From Imbricaverruca yamaguchii (Eukaryota > Arthropoda > Thecostraca > Neoverrucidae): a stretch of 64,000 bases of DNA. Numbering within the stretch: position 1 is the stretch's first letter; each line of letters begins with the position of its first letter. This document shows, one piece after another, positions 12,301 to 27,300 of this stretch. A model generated the notes under the pieces. That model ran no database searches. It was given only the letters and a program-made list of their open reading frames with translations, and was not told the origin of the DNA. The DNA lies in assembly GCA_034440575.1 (NCBI GenBank), contig JAOTOL010001469.1:818501-882500 (forward strand), written 5' to 3'. The position numbers and the translations under genes were made by a program.

Positions 12301-15300
12301 ACTTGGTGGTGATCTTCTACCTGATAGTATTATGTAACCGATTGAGCCGATGTCAAGGGCGCAAATAATTCCCGGCGTCTTTGATGGATTGGTTCCGCCA
12401 TTCAAGAGCGCGCCGGGATGGGGATGAGTTGAAGTGGAGGCTGGGCTACAGGTCGTCTCCGTTTTTCTTTGCTGACGAACCGGAGTCGAGAAGCATCACC
12501 GGTGTACGGGTACTTCACACAACGCACAAAATACCCGCTGTTTGGCCTCGGGATTATTGATGAGTTCTCAGATAAGGTTAACCATTTTCCTTGCGCATAT
12601 CATCCAACAGTATTTCATGACAACCTTTTCGTTGAGGCTGTTGGATGTCAGGTCCGGAATACCTCCCGACATAGCTGTGGCGTGATGTCTCTGGCCAGTC
12701 ACCTTATATCGCAGAAAGGTGCAATTTTCAAACATACTAAAAGCGAGATGGATGCGCTTCTTCCTGTTTATTGAAATAAAACCGCGAGCCTCCACTGTTC
12801 CGGTAAAAACATGTCGAAGAAAAGTTTGAAGAAAAAACCTAGTGATGTCGGCGGAGAAAGGCGAAACAAAATGTCTTGCGGCTGGATCTGCTTGGTCCTG
12901 GCTTTGCGCAGCATGGACCCTCACCTATCACTCTATGAGATGAACACGATGGTCGCTACATTAGTTCAAGCTGTATGTAATTGTAACCCTCAGCACGAAC
13001 ATGTTAGCGATACCCCCAAGTGACACAGGTGCAACTGCGGCGCAACAGGCACTCCCTGAGTAAATGTGGTGAATGTGGTAACCTTTGGAGCAGGTACCAG
13101 CGTAAGAAAGAACTTAACATGAACGAGAACAATTATTTTCATTGTGTGTTGCGTCCCGCCTTCCAGTGTGAGGGAGAGGAGAAGCTAAGTGGGCCGCATA
13201 TATGAAATTCATTATTGAAATGTATTTATTGTTACCAAGAGGGTGGTTGGCTTCCTTTTCCTACGTGAGATATTCATTGAGATTGCCTTGTCATGATTTG
13301 CATCCCCAGAATTGTATCGACTTTCTAAAGTTCTAGTTCATTCATTGCATGCAGCAACAAAGGCCTAATATTTAACTTGTGAAGTGGTGATGGATTAGCA
13401 ACACCAAAACTATGCAAAGTTCCACCCCTGAACATACTCCATTTGCTGACATGAACCTCCCCTCCCTCCCCCACACTCCCCCACCCCCACCCACCACCCC
13501 CACACAAAAAAGTATCCCATTAATTAGGTGTACCGTCTTTTGCATTGGTTTGTATTGCACCACAAAGTATATTGCAAAGTACAACGGAAAGCACAATTTA
13601 CTGACCAATATATGTATCGATGACACTCACAGTATTAATTGCCTTAAAATAGAGCTACCGAAGGGCCAAACGACAACCACAGAAACCGTCCGACGTCAGA
13701 ACGCGGCAGATAACTTATAAACTAATAATATAACAAAAATATTTATAATTGTCTGCCCCCGACGTTGCCGACGTGGACAAAGCTACTAGACAAAGCTAGT
13801 TCCCTCTCAACGAGAACTTTACCTCTACGCGGTGGAGGGGCCAGACCTACAAGATCTGCAAAGAAGTTCCACAATTTCCCCAGCCTTCGGGCCGCTTCCA
13901 AATGGAATTCGTTTTCACGCTGGAAGGGTTCAGGTTCCCACCTCCCTGTTCCCACTAAAAGTTGCCGAACTCTTGATGGAAGCGAGGCTATGACGCGGCC
14001 ATAGTCTGGGGCTGCCTGACTGACTGACTGACAAAGCTATTATATTATAATTGCTATGACTAATGCATTGCGTGACGTCATCCATTTATGCTGTGACGTC
14101 AGACGCTGTGGACGACATCGACGTCGAGTTCTGATCGATTCTGCTCGGTTCTGCTGGGTCCTGCTCTGTCCTGCCCACGTCATGATTCTGCCGGGAGTCT
14201 GCTGAGTTTCTGCCGCGTGTAAACAGGCCGAAAGCCAGCATCAATATCAGTCAGCCATATTCGCGCAATATCATCGGCAGAACGAGAAGAGTAAACATAA
14301 TTCCTACAAACGACAAGGTTGGTGCCCGGCTAGCCGGCTATCCGGCCAGCCACCGATCGATCGGCTAGCTGTGGGGCGGCTAGCCGACCCGGTTAGTCTG
14401 CCGTGGGGAAGGGACTGTTGAACGCATGCACAAGTTTTTGATCCGTGGATTTGGGATGCATAAATCCAATCCGTTTTCCATTCGGCTATGACTGCAAATC
14501 CCTACATGCGCTAAATTGATAACATCAGTTATATTTCAGTTTTGTTTTATCAATCACACGTAAACACTTCACAGTCGCATCTGACACATCAGAAGATGAA
14601 TTTAACTTCTGTGTGGTTTATTAGTGCATTTTAATGTACATTCACCAGACTTGAACAGTCCGGCAATCCTACGGAATATGTAATCAATATGTTGACCTGA
14701 ACTAATTTCAAGATTTAAATATGAATTAACGTCTGATTCCTGAAATAAATTTAACGTTTGAACGAACCGTAATGAACAACTGCACAATGCAAACATGGTT
14801 GCAACAGTGTGACGGCCCTAGCGTTTCACTGAGCGTTACGAATGTGCAGGCCATCCTCGTGCTCTTCATCGATCGGCACGAGGGCGGCTGGATGAACGGC
14901 ACGGCCAACGCAACTAGCAGATTGTCTTGCACGCCGCTGTCGATCTCGACGGCATTACCCTTATTGTCGTGCTCCTTGTGCATGCGGTAGAACTCGTCGG
15001 CCTCCGTGACCGTGCCGTAGATGAACCGCAGGTTCATCAGGGACTCGACAGACTTGTCGGAGAGCCTGTCATAAAGGTGTTCCATGCTGTGTACCTAATT
15101 TGAGCAACCCCGCTCGACGCAGGCCTCCGTGGAGTGTGTGGGCAGCAGGAACGTCACACCGTGGCTAAAGTCTGGCGCTTAGAGTGTGCGGCGGTTCCAG
15201 TACTTGGGAACGATTTTAGTTCTCAGCATTTCAGACGCCGATGGCCTGGATGAACACGCCACACTTCGGCTCGACCATGCAATACTTGACCGCCACCGTA

Positions 15301-18300
15301 TTTTCATCGAACCTGATGGCCACAAGGCAGCGCTTGAAGAAGCCTAGTGTGCGGCTCATGATCTCCACCGACTCCTCGCTAGTTATTTGGGCTTTTGGGC
15401 GCTTCGGCCAGTCCACGGATCCCTCGTGCTCGATGGCGTCACGATCCGCCTCCGGGACTATGAACATAACCGTTTTCATGCTTAAGGCGATCTCCACGAG
15501 CTTGTCAGTGCACTTGCGAACCATGACCGCGACGCGCTGAAAGAACTGGTAAACACCTGGGGTGGCCTGCTTCACGTCCTTGATGTGTTTGTCGAGGTCC
15601 TTCCATAGCTTGGTGCCGTCAACCACCGTGGAGGTGTCCTGGATGCGGTTAGTGGTCATGCCCAGGCTCTTCTGGAGAACTCCACTCTGACGTACTCTAT
15701 CATGAGGTGCAAGCCGCTCAGAGAGTTGTAGGGATTCATAACTTGGTTGCTGTCGACAGTGCCATTCGTGGACAGCCAGCCCGTCGTGTTGGGGTTCTTG
15801 GCCTCCATGCACCAATTCTCCGCAGTTCCAGACGACACCTGAAGTTCCTCCAGCTTCTTGCGGTTGTCCTGGCACTTCCAGTGTTCAGTGTTCCGAGGAA
15901 TGATGGTCTCCACGACAGACTGTATCGGAGGCGGCGTGAAAAGGTCCTTGTCGAGCAGCTGCACGGAATGGGCCAAACATTTGAAGCGCAGAATGAGCTG
16001 GTTCTCCTGGCCGAACCCATCCATCGCGAAATGTACCCAGAGAGGTTGTCGCAACAGACCGCCTTCATGGCGCCCTTCAAAAGGTCAACAACTTCATTCG
16101 CCTCGTACATCAATTTCTTCAGGATCTCCGCGGTCTGGTGCTCGCTCGCCGGGAGCTCTTGCAGTTATAGGACTTCCCGTCTCAGATGATGAAGATGTTC
16201 ATGTGCTTGTCCTCACGCGAAGTCCAGCCGTCGAAGCACACAGTGCACGGCGGCAGCAGATGCGCGCGGCCGTCGTATCGTCTAGTTTGACGGAGAACGG
16301 GATCACCGCCTCTCCCAACACATTGTTAATCTTCGGAGGGTACGAGGCCTCAGAAGAACCGGCGTTGCTGTCGGCTGAAACGCCGCTATCCGTTTCGTAC
16401 GTCGTGCCGCGGGCCATCGATCCATGCAGCGTGGTGCGCTGGTGCGTGTGAGCACGCGCGAAGTCCTACAACTGGTGCAGTGTGAGGACATGCGGCGCCA
16501 GCGTGTCCGCCCCGGTGGACGCGGTGGTTTTCGGGCACTTCAAGCCGTTCAGGAGTGTGCGGTTGCACGTGGTCTTTCTGCCCGCAGTCGTGTTCCTGCG
16601 TTACATGCTTCCAAATTAACGAAATGGCGTGTGGAAGAAAGAGGGATCCCCGCCTCGCACGAGGTAAAACACAGTAAAATGTACACGGTGTTTATCACGG
16701 CCTTGGATAATTGCAAAAACAACAAAAACAAACAGACAAAACAATGAGTTCCTTATCAAGATTTTCCCGAATATAAAATAACAATATAGTGTCAATTAAT
16801 AAATATTGAATTTGCTTTTTTTCGCAGTAACGCAGCATTTTCGTTTTAAAATATTAACTGATCAATATCAATCTTATTAGTATTTGTATTCCAATGTTTG
16901 GAAATTACGGTTGACATGTTGGCTCGTTACGGCCGTGGAGACCTTGACCATCAGGACGACCGCCAAGGTAGTCAGCGGCTTGTTCTATTGTCACAAAAAT
17001 GACGCACTCGATACAAGTTGCTCCTTACGTTTGTACAACACCGGTTTCATCCCATTGGATGGGTTTAACTCACTAAGCCAATCAGTAGCCGCCCTACTGT
17101 CAGCTGGAGTTAACAATAGACCAGTGAGCGGCGCTTAACCAGCACTCATTTTCCATTGTATTAGAACTGCACAGCTATATTTCGATTTCCCCCGAGTGGG
17201 AAATACTAGTTGACGGAGTGGCATAAGCACTTATTGCCGCACGTTCATCTTGTTCTGAAGCAATGAAACATGCATGCCTCACATGTTTGACTCGTCAAGA
17301 CCAAGGACAAGCTATTCGGGTGGCCGTGTCGGTGCATAGAAAGTGCGACACAAACTATCGGTCAAAATACTGCCGTTGAACCGGAATCCATGGATCGGGT
17401 GGTGGAGCCAGGGTTCACGCAAAAAGATATGCTAAGTAATAGGACCCTGGTAGATAAATCCACCCCAACAAGGATTTATACTTCTTTTTCTTAACACAAC
17501 ACCACAGCTAAATTTCCGTTTTCCCGGAGTTGAAGCCCCCCGCAGTGGGGCCAGCCTCGTTACACGGCTGGCTAGGGAAATGGCGCTTCCTCGGGTCACC
17601 ACAGCTGCCCCGATAAGGGGCTTGGAAGCACGGAGGTGATTCCGGGGACTCACGTAGTCCCCACCTCCCTCTCTTCCTTCCCAGTATCCACCCAGTGTCT
17701 ACGTCCCTTTGAATGTCTTCCATCCAACCCTGCAACACCAACCCCTCCCTTGTCACGAGCAGGTAAGTCAGCTTCCCCTGGTCTATCCGTCCGCTCAGTT
17801 TCATCAGGGTAGCCGCGCCCCCTCGGCCCGCCCCCGGGGTTGACGGAGTCCTGGAGATTGAGGTCCCCCGTCGCACGGTGCTAGTTGTGACGGGGGACCA
17901 ACACACCTCTTGGGTCCTGATATCCCGGAGGGGCGGGCGGGCCCGTGGGGCCTCACGTGGGCCAAGTGGCTGGTGGCCTCGGGCCGGGGGCCTGGGACCC
18001 TTCCCGGTGCCCGCTGGCCCGGCCGGCCGGGGTCAAGGGGTGGGCGGTGCTGGATTCCGGTCTGGGTGGTGAGCAGCGTTGGAAAAGTGGCCCTTTTTTG
18101 GAACTTTTGGAATCCAAAGAATTATACACTCCGGAAAAAAATACACTCCTTGCATTGCTGGATGAAGACATACTTAACTAGCAAGACAGCTAGATGTCAT
18201 TATACAATAGTGATAACTTTGGTGGAGAGGAAGATTCAGTCATACTGGGTCCCCTACCACGTGAAGTTTCCAGTATAATTGAGGATAATACACATTTGTT

Positions 18301-21300
18301 ATTTTGGGTCATCTGTAGGCACATTCCAAGAGGAGGCAGGAGTGGAGCCGAAAATGAGATGCCAGCCACATTGGAAGAATGTCAGTTTGCTAGCATGCAC
18401 AAGTACAACATATGTCAATGGATGGCAAAATATGGATCACTGCAGTCTGAATATGATCTTAATTCCACTGAAAATTCCATATTTCACATTCCATCTTCCA
18501 TATTATTCCATAACATTCCATTTGTGCATGTGCGATTTCTGGTGAGGTGCAGGTGAATTAATACACAGCCACCAATGCATTCATGTGTATGTTCTCCATT
18601 TGTGGACAAACGTCAGAACAGAGTCCAGATGTGCCCAGAAGAATGTATGGATGAACACCAAGAGGTAGAGTGGCATCCACACAACCGGTAAGCCACAAAG
18701 TGTAGCACTTCCCCCAAATCTCCAAAATACTGGTGGATATGAGCCATGTTTTGCTACAGCATAGGAATTGTAATGGGCACTATTACTTTTCCACACGTGT
18801 TTTACACACATTTTGCCTCCATGAAGCACACAAAGGTATTAGGTTTGGCTAAGTTATGCTATATTATTTTTTTTGTAAGTTATCCATTTATCAAATTCCT
18901 TTCGGAATCATTCAGGATTATAAAAAAAAAGTTTTTGAATTAAAAAAAAAACACTCAGGCTAGCATAGGCTGTTTGGTTAGAATAGACCATTTACCTTTA
19001 ATTTGTTAAACGAAAAAATTGCTTAGATAATTTTTATTTAAAAAAGTATTTCTTGCATCCAGTTAGGCAGCTTTTTCTTCATTTTTAACATCACATTTCA
19101 TGGTATATTTCCCAACCAAACCCGAGCCACTTTTTTGGTGTCATTTTGCTACCCAACTGCACTTGCCAAAAAACTGTGTGGTCACATCATGTATGTACCT
19201 ACATTATGAACACATTCATAATCATTGCACGAAAAATAAATTTCAAGAAATCAAATCACCTTAAACTGCAAATTTGTCCATTCAGAAAGTCACAGACCAG
19301 AAATGTTAAAAGTATAATGGTATTCAATGGAGAATGGGAACAGGATGCACCTAATAATTCCTGAACATTTCATGAATGCACAAATAATGCTTGAATGCAT
19401 GCATATCTATAATATCTGCAGTCAATGTGCACTGAAGAGGCCCAGCCCCCATTTTGAAAGAAAAACATTCACGCTTTAAAATGTGGTACGTGAAAACAAG
19501 ATTTTCCAGACAAAAGCAAAACAATCAGTTTTGTCCGTTTCTACGCTTGTCGGCAAAACATCGCAGCAATTAATATTATCGTGTCCTGCTCCTTGTATTA
19601 TCTGAAGATATCCCTTCACACAACACAAGATTACAGCCTTGGTTTATCCAAATCAATAACTCGAATTACCGCGAAGCTATTTGATATAGGTAAGTAGGTA
19701 GGCACCTACATAGTCAGATAATACAACCTCCCATACCTCGAGCCAAACACCCAGTCAATTCCATCCGGATAGCAGCGCAGAGCTTTAAAGAAAATCTTTC
19801 GTTGAATAAAAAAAAACCACTACGCTCCGCTTACCAAATATAGGAATGCACCTTCAGCCCGACCGCGTTCTTGGATTCAATGAGTTCACCGCTCTCCATA
19901 TCCCACTCCGGCCGGAGCTATTTGAACCATTGCCACGAAAAGCCATGGATAATGCATTTCTTCTTGGTTTCTTGGAGAGTGATATGTTCTGCATCAATTG
20001 GGATGGATAAAACCGTTCATATTTATATTATTAAGCAGTCAGGAGCGATATACATAAAAGATATCGGAAGGATTTTCCCCATGAAAATTGCCTGAATGGT
20101 ACCAAAACGTTCCTAAAACCTGCTAACACTTTGCTCCAAAATGAAGACCCATAGAACCAGAAATGTCACCTTCTTTCGATTTCATGACTTATATTGTTTC
20201 CGAATTTCATCAACAAGCGGGAATAGTTGCATTCATGCCACTCCGACCGCGAGGTTTCCCCACTCCGGACAAATTCAGATTTACGTGTGTTGACCTAATC
20301 CTTTACACTCTTATAAGCCTCATTCTGATCCAAGGATTAATTTCTTCCCATAATCCTGATTATTATTAATTGAGAAAAAAGTATCCTGTAATTCTCTTTG
20401 GAGTTTCCTCGAACTTATTTTCATTTCTTGGTATTTCACAGAAATCATGGTGCTTAAGGAGACACTAATTTCCGCTCGTCCGTGACGATAGTCGGTTTTA
20501 TAGCGTCAATTTCCCCACCCGTCTAGTCGCTTTTCATCCTTCCAAGTCATTCCTTGCTTCAACTAAACATTCCAGACATGAACATGACAAAAAGACGGGA
20601 AAAAGTGCATTGAAATACATTTAATATTAATAAGGATTGACTTCAATATTTTTTTTCAGCTTTCTCATTTGAAAAAAGAAAATTTCATCGTGGAGAGAAT
20701 AAAAGATTTTAGACGGATTGTTTTAGTATAACTTTCCTTGAACCATTATATATTCCGAAACCCATATCCCGAAGTAACATTTTAGACCCTCCCATTTTAG
20801 ACCCAGCGGTGCACGAACGTCCTGCCCTCGAGGTATGTTGTGAATTTGTATTAGTTGTGCGGTGTTGGTACCTATGCTAGGAGTGGCAGGTATTGCTATA
20901 TAAACTTGGTTGACATCGATTAAGTATACATTTGTGATCATTTTCTCTACCATTGCTCAGGAAGTTGCCTTATAAGTCATTCACGTAACGTGGATGACTT
21001 CAGACGTCGATGTGTGGTGGACCCCGTCTGGTTGTCTGAGACACTAGGATAAGAACCTAACAAATGACTTAAAGGTGTTTTATTCTTGAGGAAGACGAAT
21101 TATCGGGTTATTTTGCGGATTCGAGCCCCACGCTCCACCATCTAAGCTACCGAGGCCCCTGGGTTTTTATTCTTCATTCCAGGAGACATCGCTGCATTTT
21201 TCCAAATTTATACACTTCGTTATATATAAAATGTATATGCTCCGTTACTTGGTGCTTCAACATACACCCCATAATTTGGCAAACTGGGAAATTATACACC

Positions 21301-24300
21301 CCATAACATAGTGCTTCTCAAGATTATACACTCCATACCTTGGCAAGCCAAAAAATTATACACTCCGAATCCAAGACCGAGAAGTGAAAATCCAACACTG
21401 GTGGTGAGCCTCTCTCCCGGCCTGATGATGGCGTCGCCTGTCCCGTATAGCTCCATGAACGTCTGGTGTCCTCCCGTTGTTGGGGCACAGGTGCCCCCCG
21501 CAGTAGGGTCACAGTGTGGTGGGACGTCCGCGTTCCCACGTTCCCTCTAGTAGGGGACAGACCAGCAGGGATTCTCACCTTCCCGCACCCCGTATTCTCA
21601 TCAAGTCGGCAGAAGAAGGCAAAAGTTTGACCTCGCTTACCCCATTTCAACGAAAAGAAGCGTGCGACAGGATGGGGGAGATACTGAGGTGCCAACAACT
21701 TAGAGATGGTGGCCTAGAGGTTGAATTTAAAACTACAGATGACGCAATGAGGGCGATGGAAACAACGGAACTAAAGTACACTATACGAAATGAAAGCAGC
21801 AGGCGAACGGTCATCGTAAATATCAAGGTCTTTCCCCATAATACGAAAAATTATCTAAAGGCGTAATCAATTGCTATGACCTGAGAGATGTGTCGGACGC
21901 TGACATTGTGGATGGATTGGCAGAGTGGGGTGTGGTAGAGGCGAGAAGAATCACGATCAGGAAAGGATAAGAAACGCAAAGAACGGACAACGTCATATTA
22001 ACATTCCACACAACGGACCTCCCCGAGTTCATCTTTGCCGGATACGTTCGAGTAAAAGTTCGTGTATTTGTCCCCAACCCAATGCGATGCTTAGATGTTC
22101 CCGTTTTGGCCACACGTCACAGCACTGCAGAAATCGCGAGACGTGTGGAAGATGTGGTGCAACAGAGCATATCAGGGACAAATGCGAAGCAGAATGCCCC
22201 AAGTCCTCTAGCTGTGGCCCCGACCAAAACCCTCACACTCTCTATGACCGGTCTTGTCCGATTTTTATAAAAGAGAAGGAGATAGTCGCGATCAAATTTT
22301 CTTTAAAAAATCACATTTCTGGAGGCACGTGAGTCATATGAGGCAGCCCACCGAAGGATATCATATGCAGCAATGGCACAACCGAACTTTACAACCACAC
22401 AACAGACTCACGCTAAACATCTCACTGGCCACACATACACACAGCCTGACATGGCCTCTGAGCTAGTTGCTCAACTCATGACCACTTTTGCGGTCTTTTG
22501 GAATGTCCCTGTCGTCGCCCAAGAAGCACAGGAAGCCAATCCAACACGACGAGGCGATCGAGGTCCCACCCACCACGAGTGGATGCCCCGCTCGTCCATC
22601 TGAGGCCCCTCCCAGATCAATCCTCGAGGGTGGGGAGTTGACCCTGGTCCAACGGACCAGGAGGCCGCCTCAGTCCACCCAACCAACTCCAAGGTCCTCC
22701 CCATCTACCTAATCATCTACCTCGAAATCCCCACCTCCAATGTCCCACCAACCCCTCAACGCCCCCTCGCCCCCTCATTCCCCAGCACCACCCCCAAATC
22801 CCTCCTCTCCACTTCCTCCCTACTTGAACCTCCTCTCCTTCCTCCCTACCTGAACCTCCTCCCCTTCCCGTGAGCCAGGCCTCGCCCCCACCCTCGACTC
22901 CCACTTCCGCGCCTACATCTCCGTCCCGACGACCAATTAAAATCCCGAACATCCACTATCAGGAAGCCGAGAGATGCGCCCGCGAGGAAAAGAGAGCGCG
23001 GCTTGTCTAGATGGAAAGGGCCCGCGAGAGGAGTCACCAAGGAGCTGAGATGGCTCCTCCTCGGAGGCCGGCCACCCCGTCGCCACGTCGGCGGGTGGAG
23101 AGACCGGCCCCATCTGCCAACGAGATGGACCCTCCCCCGCCTCCGCCCCGTCTGGGGCCTCAGAAACGAGGCCTACCACCATCAGGCTCTCCCACAGGGG
23201 ACGGGTTACCAAGTTCCCTCCCGAGGACCCAGTCCCTATGGCCGGGTGGAGCAGAAACCTCCCCAACGGTCCCCTCTCTTGGGCGGAGGACAGAACCAGC
23301 GTTTTGATATTTTTTAACTATCATAACCACTCTTAGTTCTCGCACCATAGTCAACTCTGGTTCACCACGGCACATTTGCCGCGTAACCTGTTTTAGTACC
23401 TAACATGACTCCATTTCTTTTACAATGGAACTGCAGAGGGATTCGTTTCAATATGGCGGAACTGGAAATATTCCTTAGGACGCAATGTCCAACTGCCATA
23501 TGCCTCCAGGAAACTAAGCTACCTTTTCAGTCTTCATTTGGTCTCAAAGGCTACACCGTGCTGACAAAAAAAAACATGCCATCGGGTGCAGTCGCACACG
23601 GAGGAGTTATGTTGGCTGTGAGCCATAGCGCCCCATGCGAGGTCACCCTTATCACTCCTCTCCAAGCCGTTGCAGCTAAAGTTGGCGTTGGCTTCCGCAC
23701 AATTACACTGTGTTCCGTATATCTCTCGCCGGCAACTGCGTTGCCTTCCGTCGAGCTAAGACGGCTAGCTTTGGAACTTCCTCCCCCCCCCCCCCCATTA
23801 TGCTCCTTGTCGACTTTAACGCGCACCACGTAGCGTGAGGATGCGACTGCACCAATCCTCGGGGCCGCGCTATGGAGAGTTTTATTCACGATGAATCCCT
23901 CTGTTTTTTAAATAAATTAATTTTTTTTTTTAATCTGCAATATATATTAGCCTTGCAAGCCCACATTTATCGCAATGTTTTACCTGGACAGTCCGTGACG
24001 ATTCTCTGGGCAGTGACCATTTTCCGGTGCTGCTCGAATATGTGGATCGGGCTACGCTTGGTTCGAGACCTCAGATGTGGAATTTTAAGAAGGCGGACTG
24101 GGAAAAGTTTGAAACGGGGGTACAAGCGTCCTTCGGAGACGATGCCGAGGACACCACTATGTCAATACAGCAATTATCCACCCTGCTCTTGCAATCGGCC
24201 GATGCGTGCATCCCGCGGACGTCTGGCATTCCACGCCGCACTCCAGTACCATGGTGGTCCGTGGCATGTCGGGACGCCATACGTGAACGCAAACGAGCTT

Positions 24301-27300
24301 TAAGAAAATTTATCAAAAATTGCTCTTCAGATAACCTAGTAGCCTACCAAAAATCGAGAGCCGCCGCGCGACAAACATTTAGACAGGCTAAGCGCAAATC
24401 GTGGAGGGTTTACCTTGCCACACTGAACCGATCCACGCCAATGGCACAGGTGTGGTCTCGAATGAAACGCATAGCCGACAAATTTAATTCCGTCCCACTC
24501 CCAGTGCTCCGAATAGCCGGTGCAGAGATTAATCACCCTGCCGATGTGGTAAACTCCATCGGTCGAACACTGGTAGCACGTGGCCAGGCATCTCGATCGA
24601 CATCATTCTCAAAGAAGTATCGACATCCTACTCCTTGGAACCTTACCCATCAGCTCGAATTTAAGTCTGAGGCATGAAAAGCATTTTGAATGACACTTAA
24701 TTATATGGAAAATTTCGACATCCTACTGTGCTCGTTTCGACTTTTCACACCTAACGAAAAACCATTATTTTAACTCTGGAAGGCTCTCTTGGAAAACCAA
24801 ACGGTTGACTTTCACGTCCGACCACCTTCTCCTACAACAAGCTCTTCACCACAGCGGAATTATGGTTGGCAATTTAGAACCTGAAAAGTGTGGCAGAGGG
24901 GCCTGACCGCATCCACAACGAGATGCTAAAGCATCTCCCAACACGAGTACTGCAGATACTCCACAACTTTCAATACGCTATGGGAGGAAGGCCAATTTCC
25001 GTCAACAGTGATCCCGAATCCACAGTGATCCCGGTCTTGAAACCCGGCAAAAGTGGGCTCGATCCTCTACACTACCGGCCCATCGCCCTTACCTCGTGCT
25101 TGTGTAAATTATTGGCAAAATGGTAAATGTGCGACTTGCATGGTTTTTAGGAACGCAAGGCTTTTTTTAAAACAAACTCCCAGTGTGGTCTTAGAAAGTA
25201 CCGTGGGACAACTGATCATCTCCTAACACTTGACACTGCTATACGTGTAGAATTTTAGGAAAGACGACACACTGGAGCTATCTTTTTCGACCTGGGAGGA
25301 GCGTATGATACCACCTGACGCCACGGTATTTTGATGAGGCTCAAACGTCTTGAATCCGTGAGCATCTGCTCATTTTCATCCGCAACTTTTTGAGTGAACG
25401 TTTCTTTCGCGTCCGGATAGGACACGAGCTATCTGAATCGTTCCAGCAAACCAGTGGTGTTCCATAGGGCAGTGTCCTCAGCGTTACCCTGTTCGCCATG
25501 ATGGTTAATGATATTGACGCCGATATACCACCGTACATAAGACGTTCGTTATTTGTCGATGATTTCGCCAACCGGTGTTCTGCCTCGAATATTTTATTAA
25601 TTAATCCGGTGTAGTGTCGGCCAACGTAGATAATTAGGCTCAATTGAAGGTTGTTATCATTGAATTCCTCCCGTTGGTATAAACTTCTGTGCTGAAGCAC
25701 AAATCTAGGTGGTTAAAATGATGCATGAACATCCAGCTTGGTGTTGAGAAGTATGGGCAGCCATAGCGAAATTGTTATTTCTTGTATCTTGCAGGGGTGC
25801 ACACCTGTATACCTCTGTGGGTGCACATGCACCTAGTAGTACAACTAGGACAGTTGTTGTTTTATGTACTTTTGAGGGAGCAGTGTGCCCTCAATGTCGG
25901 CTTTGCGTTCTCAATAATTTGAATTGTTCATGTGGGATCCTATGGAGGGTGCACCCCACCTATCAATTTGGCCCTGCCGATTCCCTTTATTTTATTTTGC
26001 CTCCCCCGGAGTAATTTTCAGAAAGCAACACCCATGACCTAGGATTAGCGTTTTCATAAGCGTGTTCTTAATGTGTGGTGCTGGTATGGGCAAAACTGTC
26101 TGGTTGTTTTGCTTTGTTTTTGGGGAATAAAGCTTTCATTTTCTTACAACACTTTTTCAGCAATAAGCGATTGGTCCTCTTCAGTGCACACGTGCAGGAA
26201 CTCGCAAGCATTGTTCCTGCTCTCATGACATGTTTCAGGAAATTGTTAGGTGTACCCTACCGCGTCTCCCACTTAACTCTCCATTCGTTGGCTTTTTTGT
26301 CCCTCTGACTTCTTGAACATTCATATGCCACGACCAACAGAGTTTGTGTTCACAAGTATTTTGGGGACGTGATTGCTTTCGTGCTTTGCCAGTTGGATAG
26401 GGGATACTCTAGTTACCTGGTTCTATCTATGGCCTTGTATTCTTCCAAACACTACTGGTCCGAGCATTTTCCACATGTGAATAATGTACACATGAAGGCA
26501 TCGCTGTTGGTTAATTCACATGTACAAGACAATTACACACTAACCACACCATTGCATGGAGCATGCACATTGGTATTTATTTTGTATGTAGACTGCAGTG
26601 TGCTCTAGACTTCAGCATCTGGTGTCATCTGTTGTGCATGCTAGCAAGCTGGCACCCTTCCAGTCTTGCTGGCATCACATTTTCTGTTCCGCTCCTACGT
26701 CCTCTTGTAATGTTACTGTAGCTCTTATGATCGACTGAAATAACAAACGTGCGTTATGCGTAATGGTGTTGCTAAGTTACTGCGACAAGGGCACAATATG
26801 GCTAGCCAAGATGAAAAGCACCGGTACTAGAAGTGGATTTCATTATCAGTCATAGGTTACTACCATATGTTACAGGCCCTTGGAGCGTGCTGCTCCCTCT
26901 TCTTCATCGCAATCCAATGATACTATTGGATTATGACAGCTAGTTGGGATTGCTGGTCAAGCAAGGCTTTTTATGACATCTCGCACTATAATGAGTGGAA
27001 CTTTTTTTTGGAGTGTATGCTTCTTTGGATGGTCAAAGTAACAAAATTGGCTATATTTCCAACATTGAGATTGCTTCACACTGAATTATTTTCGTGTTGT
27101 GGTTTCAGCTTGTCTGGAGAACACGTCGTTCTGTCTCAAGAACACTTCTGAAAGAAAAAAGGGTAAACAAATTATGTTAGCGAATTATGTTTACGATATG
27201 TGACTTGTTAACCGGGCAGCGACACTCAACATGCGTTGACACCATGCCCTCTCTCCTTGGTGGGCAGCTGAACGGACAGCACTCTACTGGCGTGAGCTTA

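Larger units (their letters stand above)
21390..25610 (+). mobile_element. broken I/Jockey-like LINE, 5' region to reverse transcriptase
   Basis: GC-rich leader, ORF1 with zinc knuckles, ORF2 endonuclease, linker and reverse transcriptase follow in canonical order on the plus strand, separated by frameshifts and stops, with a MITE-like insertion at about 24690-24775. The 3' part (beyond FVDDFA at about 25550) is missing. The clade is inferred from two-ORF layout, zinc knuckles and [14 protein letters not shown] / FVDDFA motifs. Non-functional. Confidence 0.85.

Noticed and set aside
12469..12774. 101-codon open frame in intron 8
   Set aside because: No motif, no splice context with neighbouring exons.
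13743..14004. Open frames on both strands in a GC-rich block
   Set aside because: No recognisable motif on either strand; at most a retroposon end followed by (CTGA)n.
17508..17906. 132-codon minus-strand open frame
   Set aside because: Compositional: the block is very GC-rich; no motif recognised.
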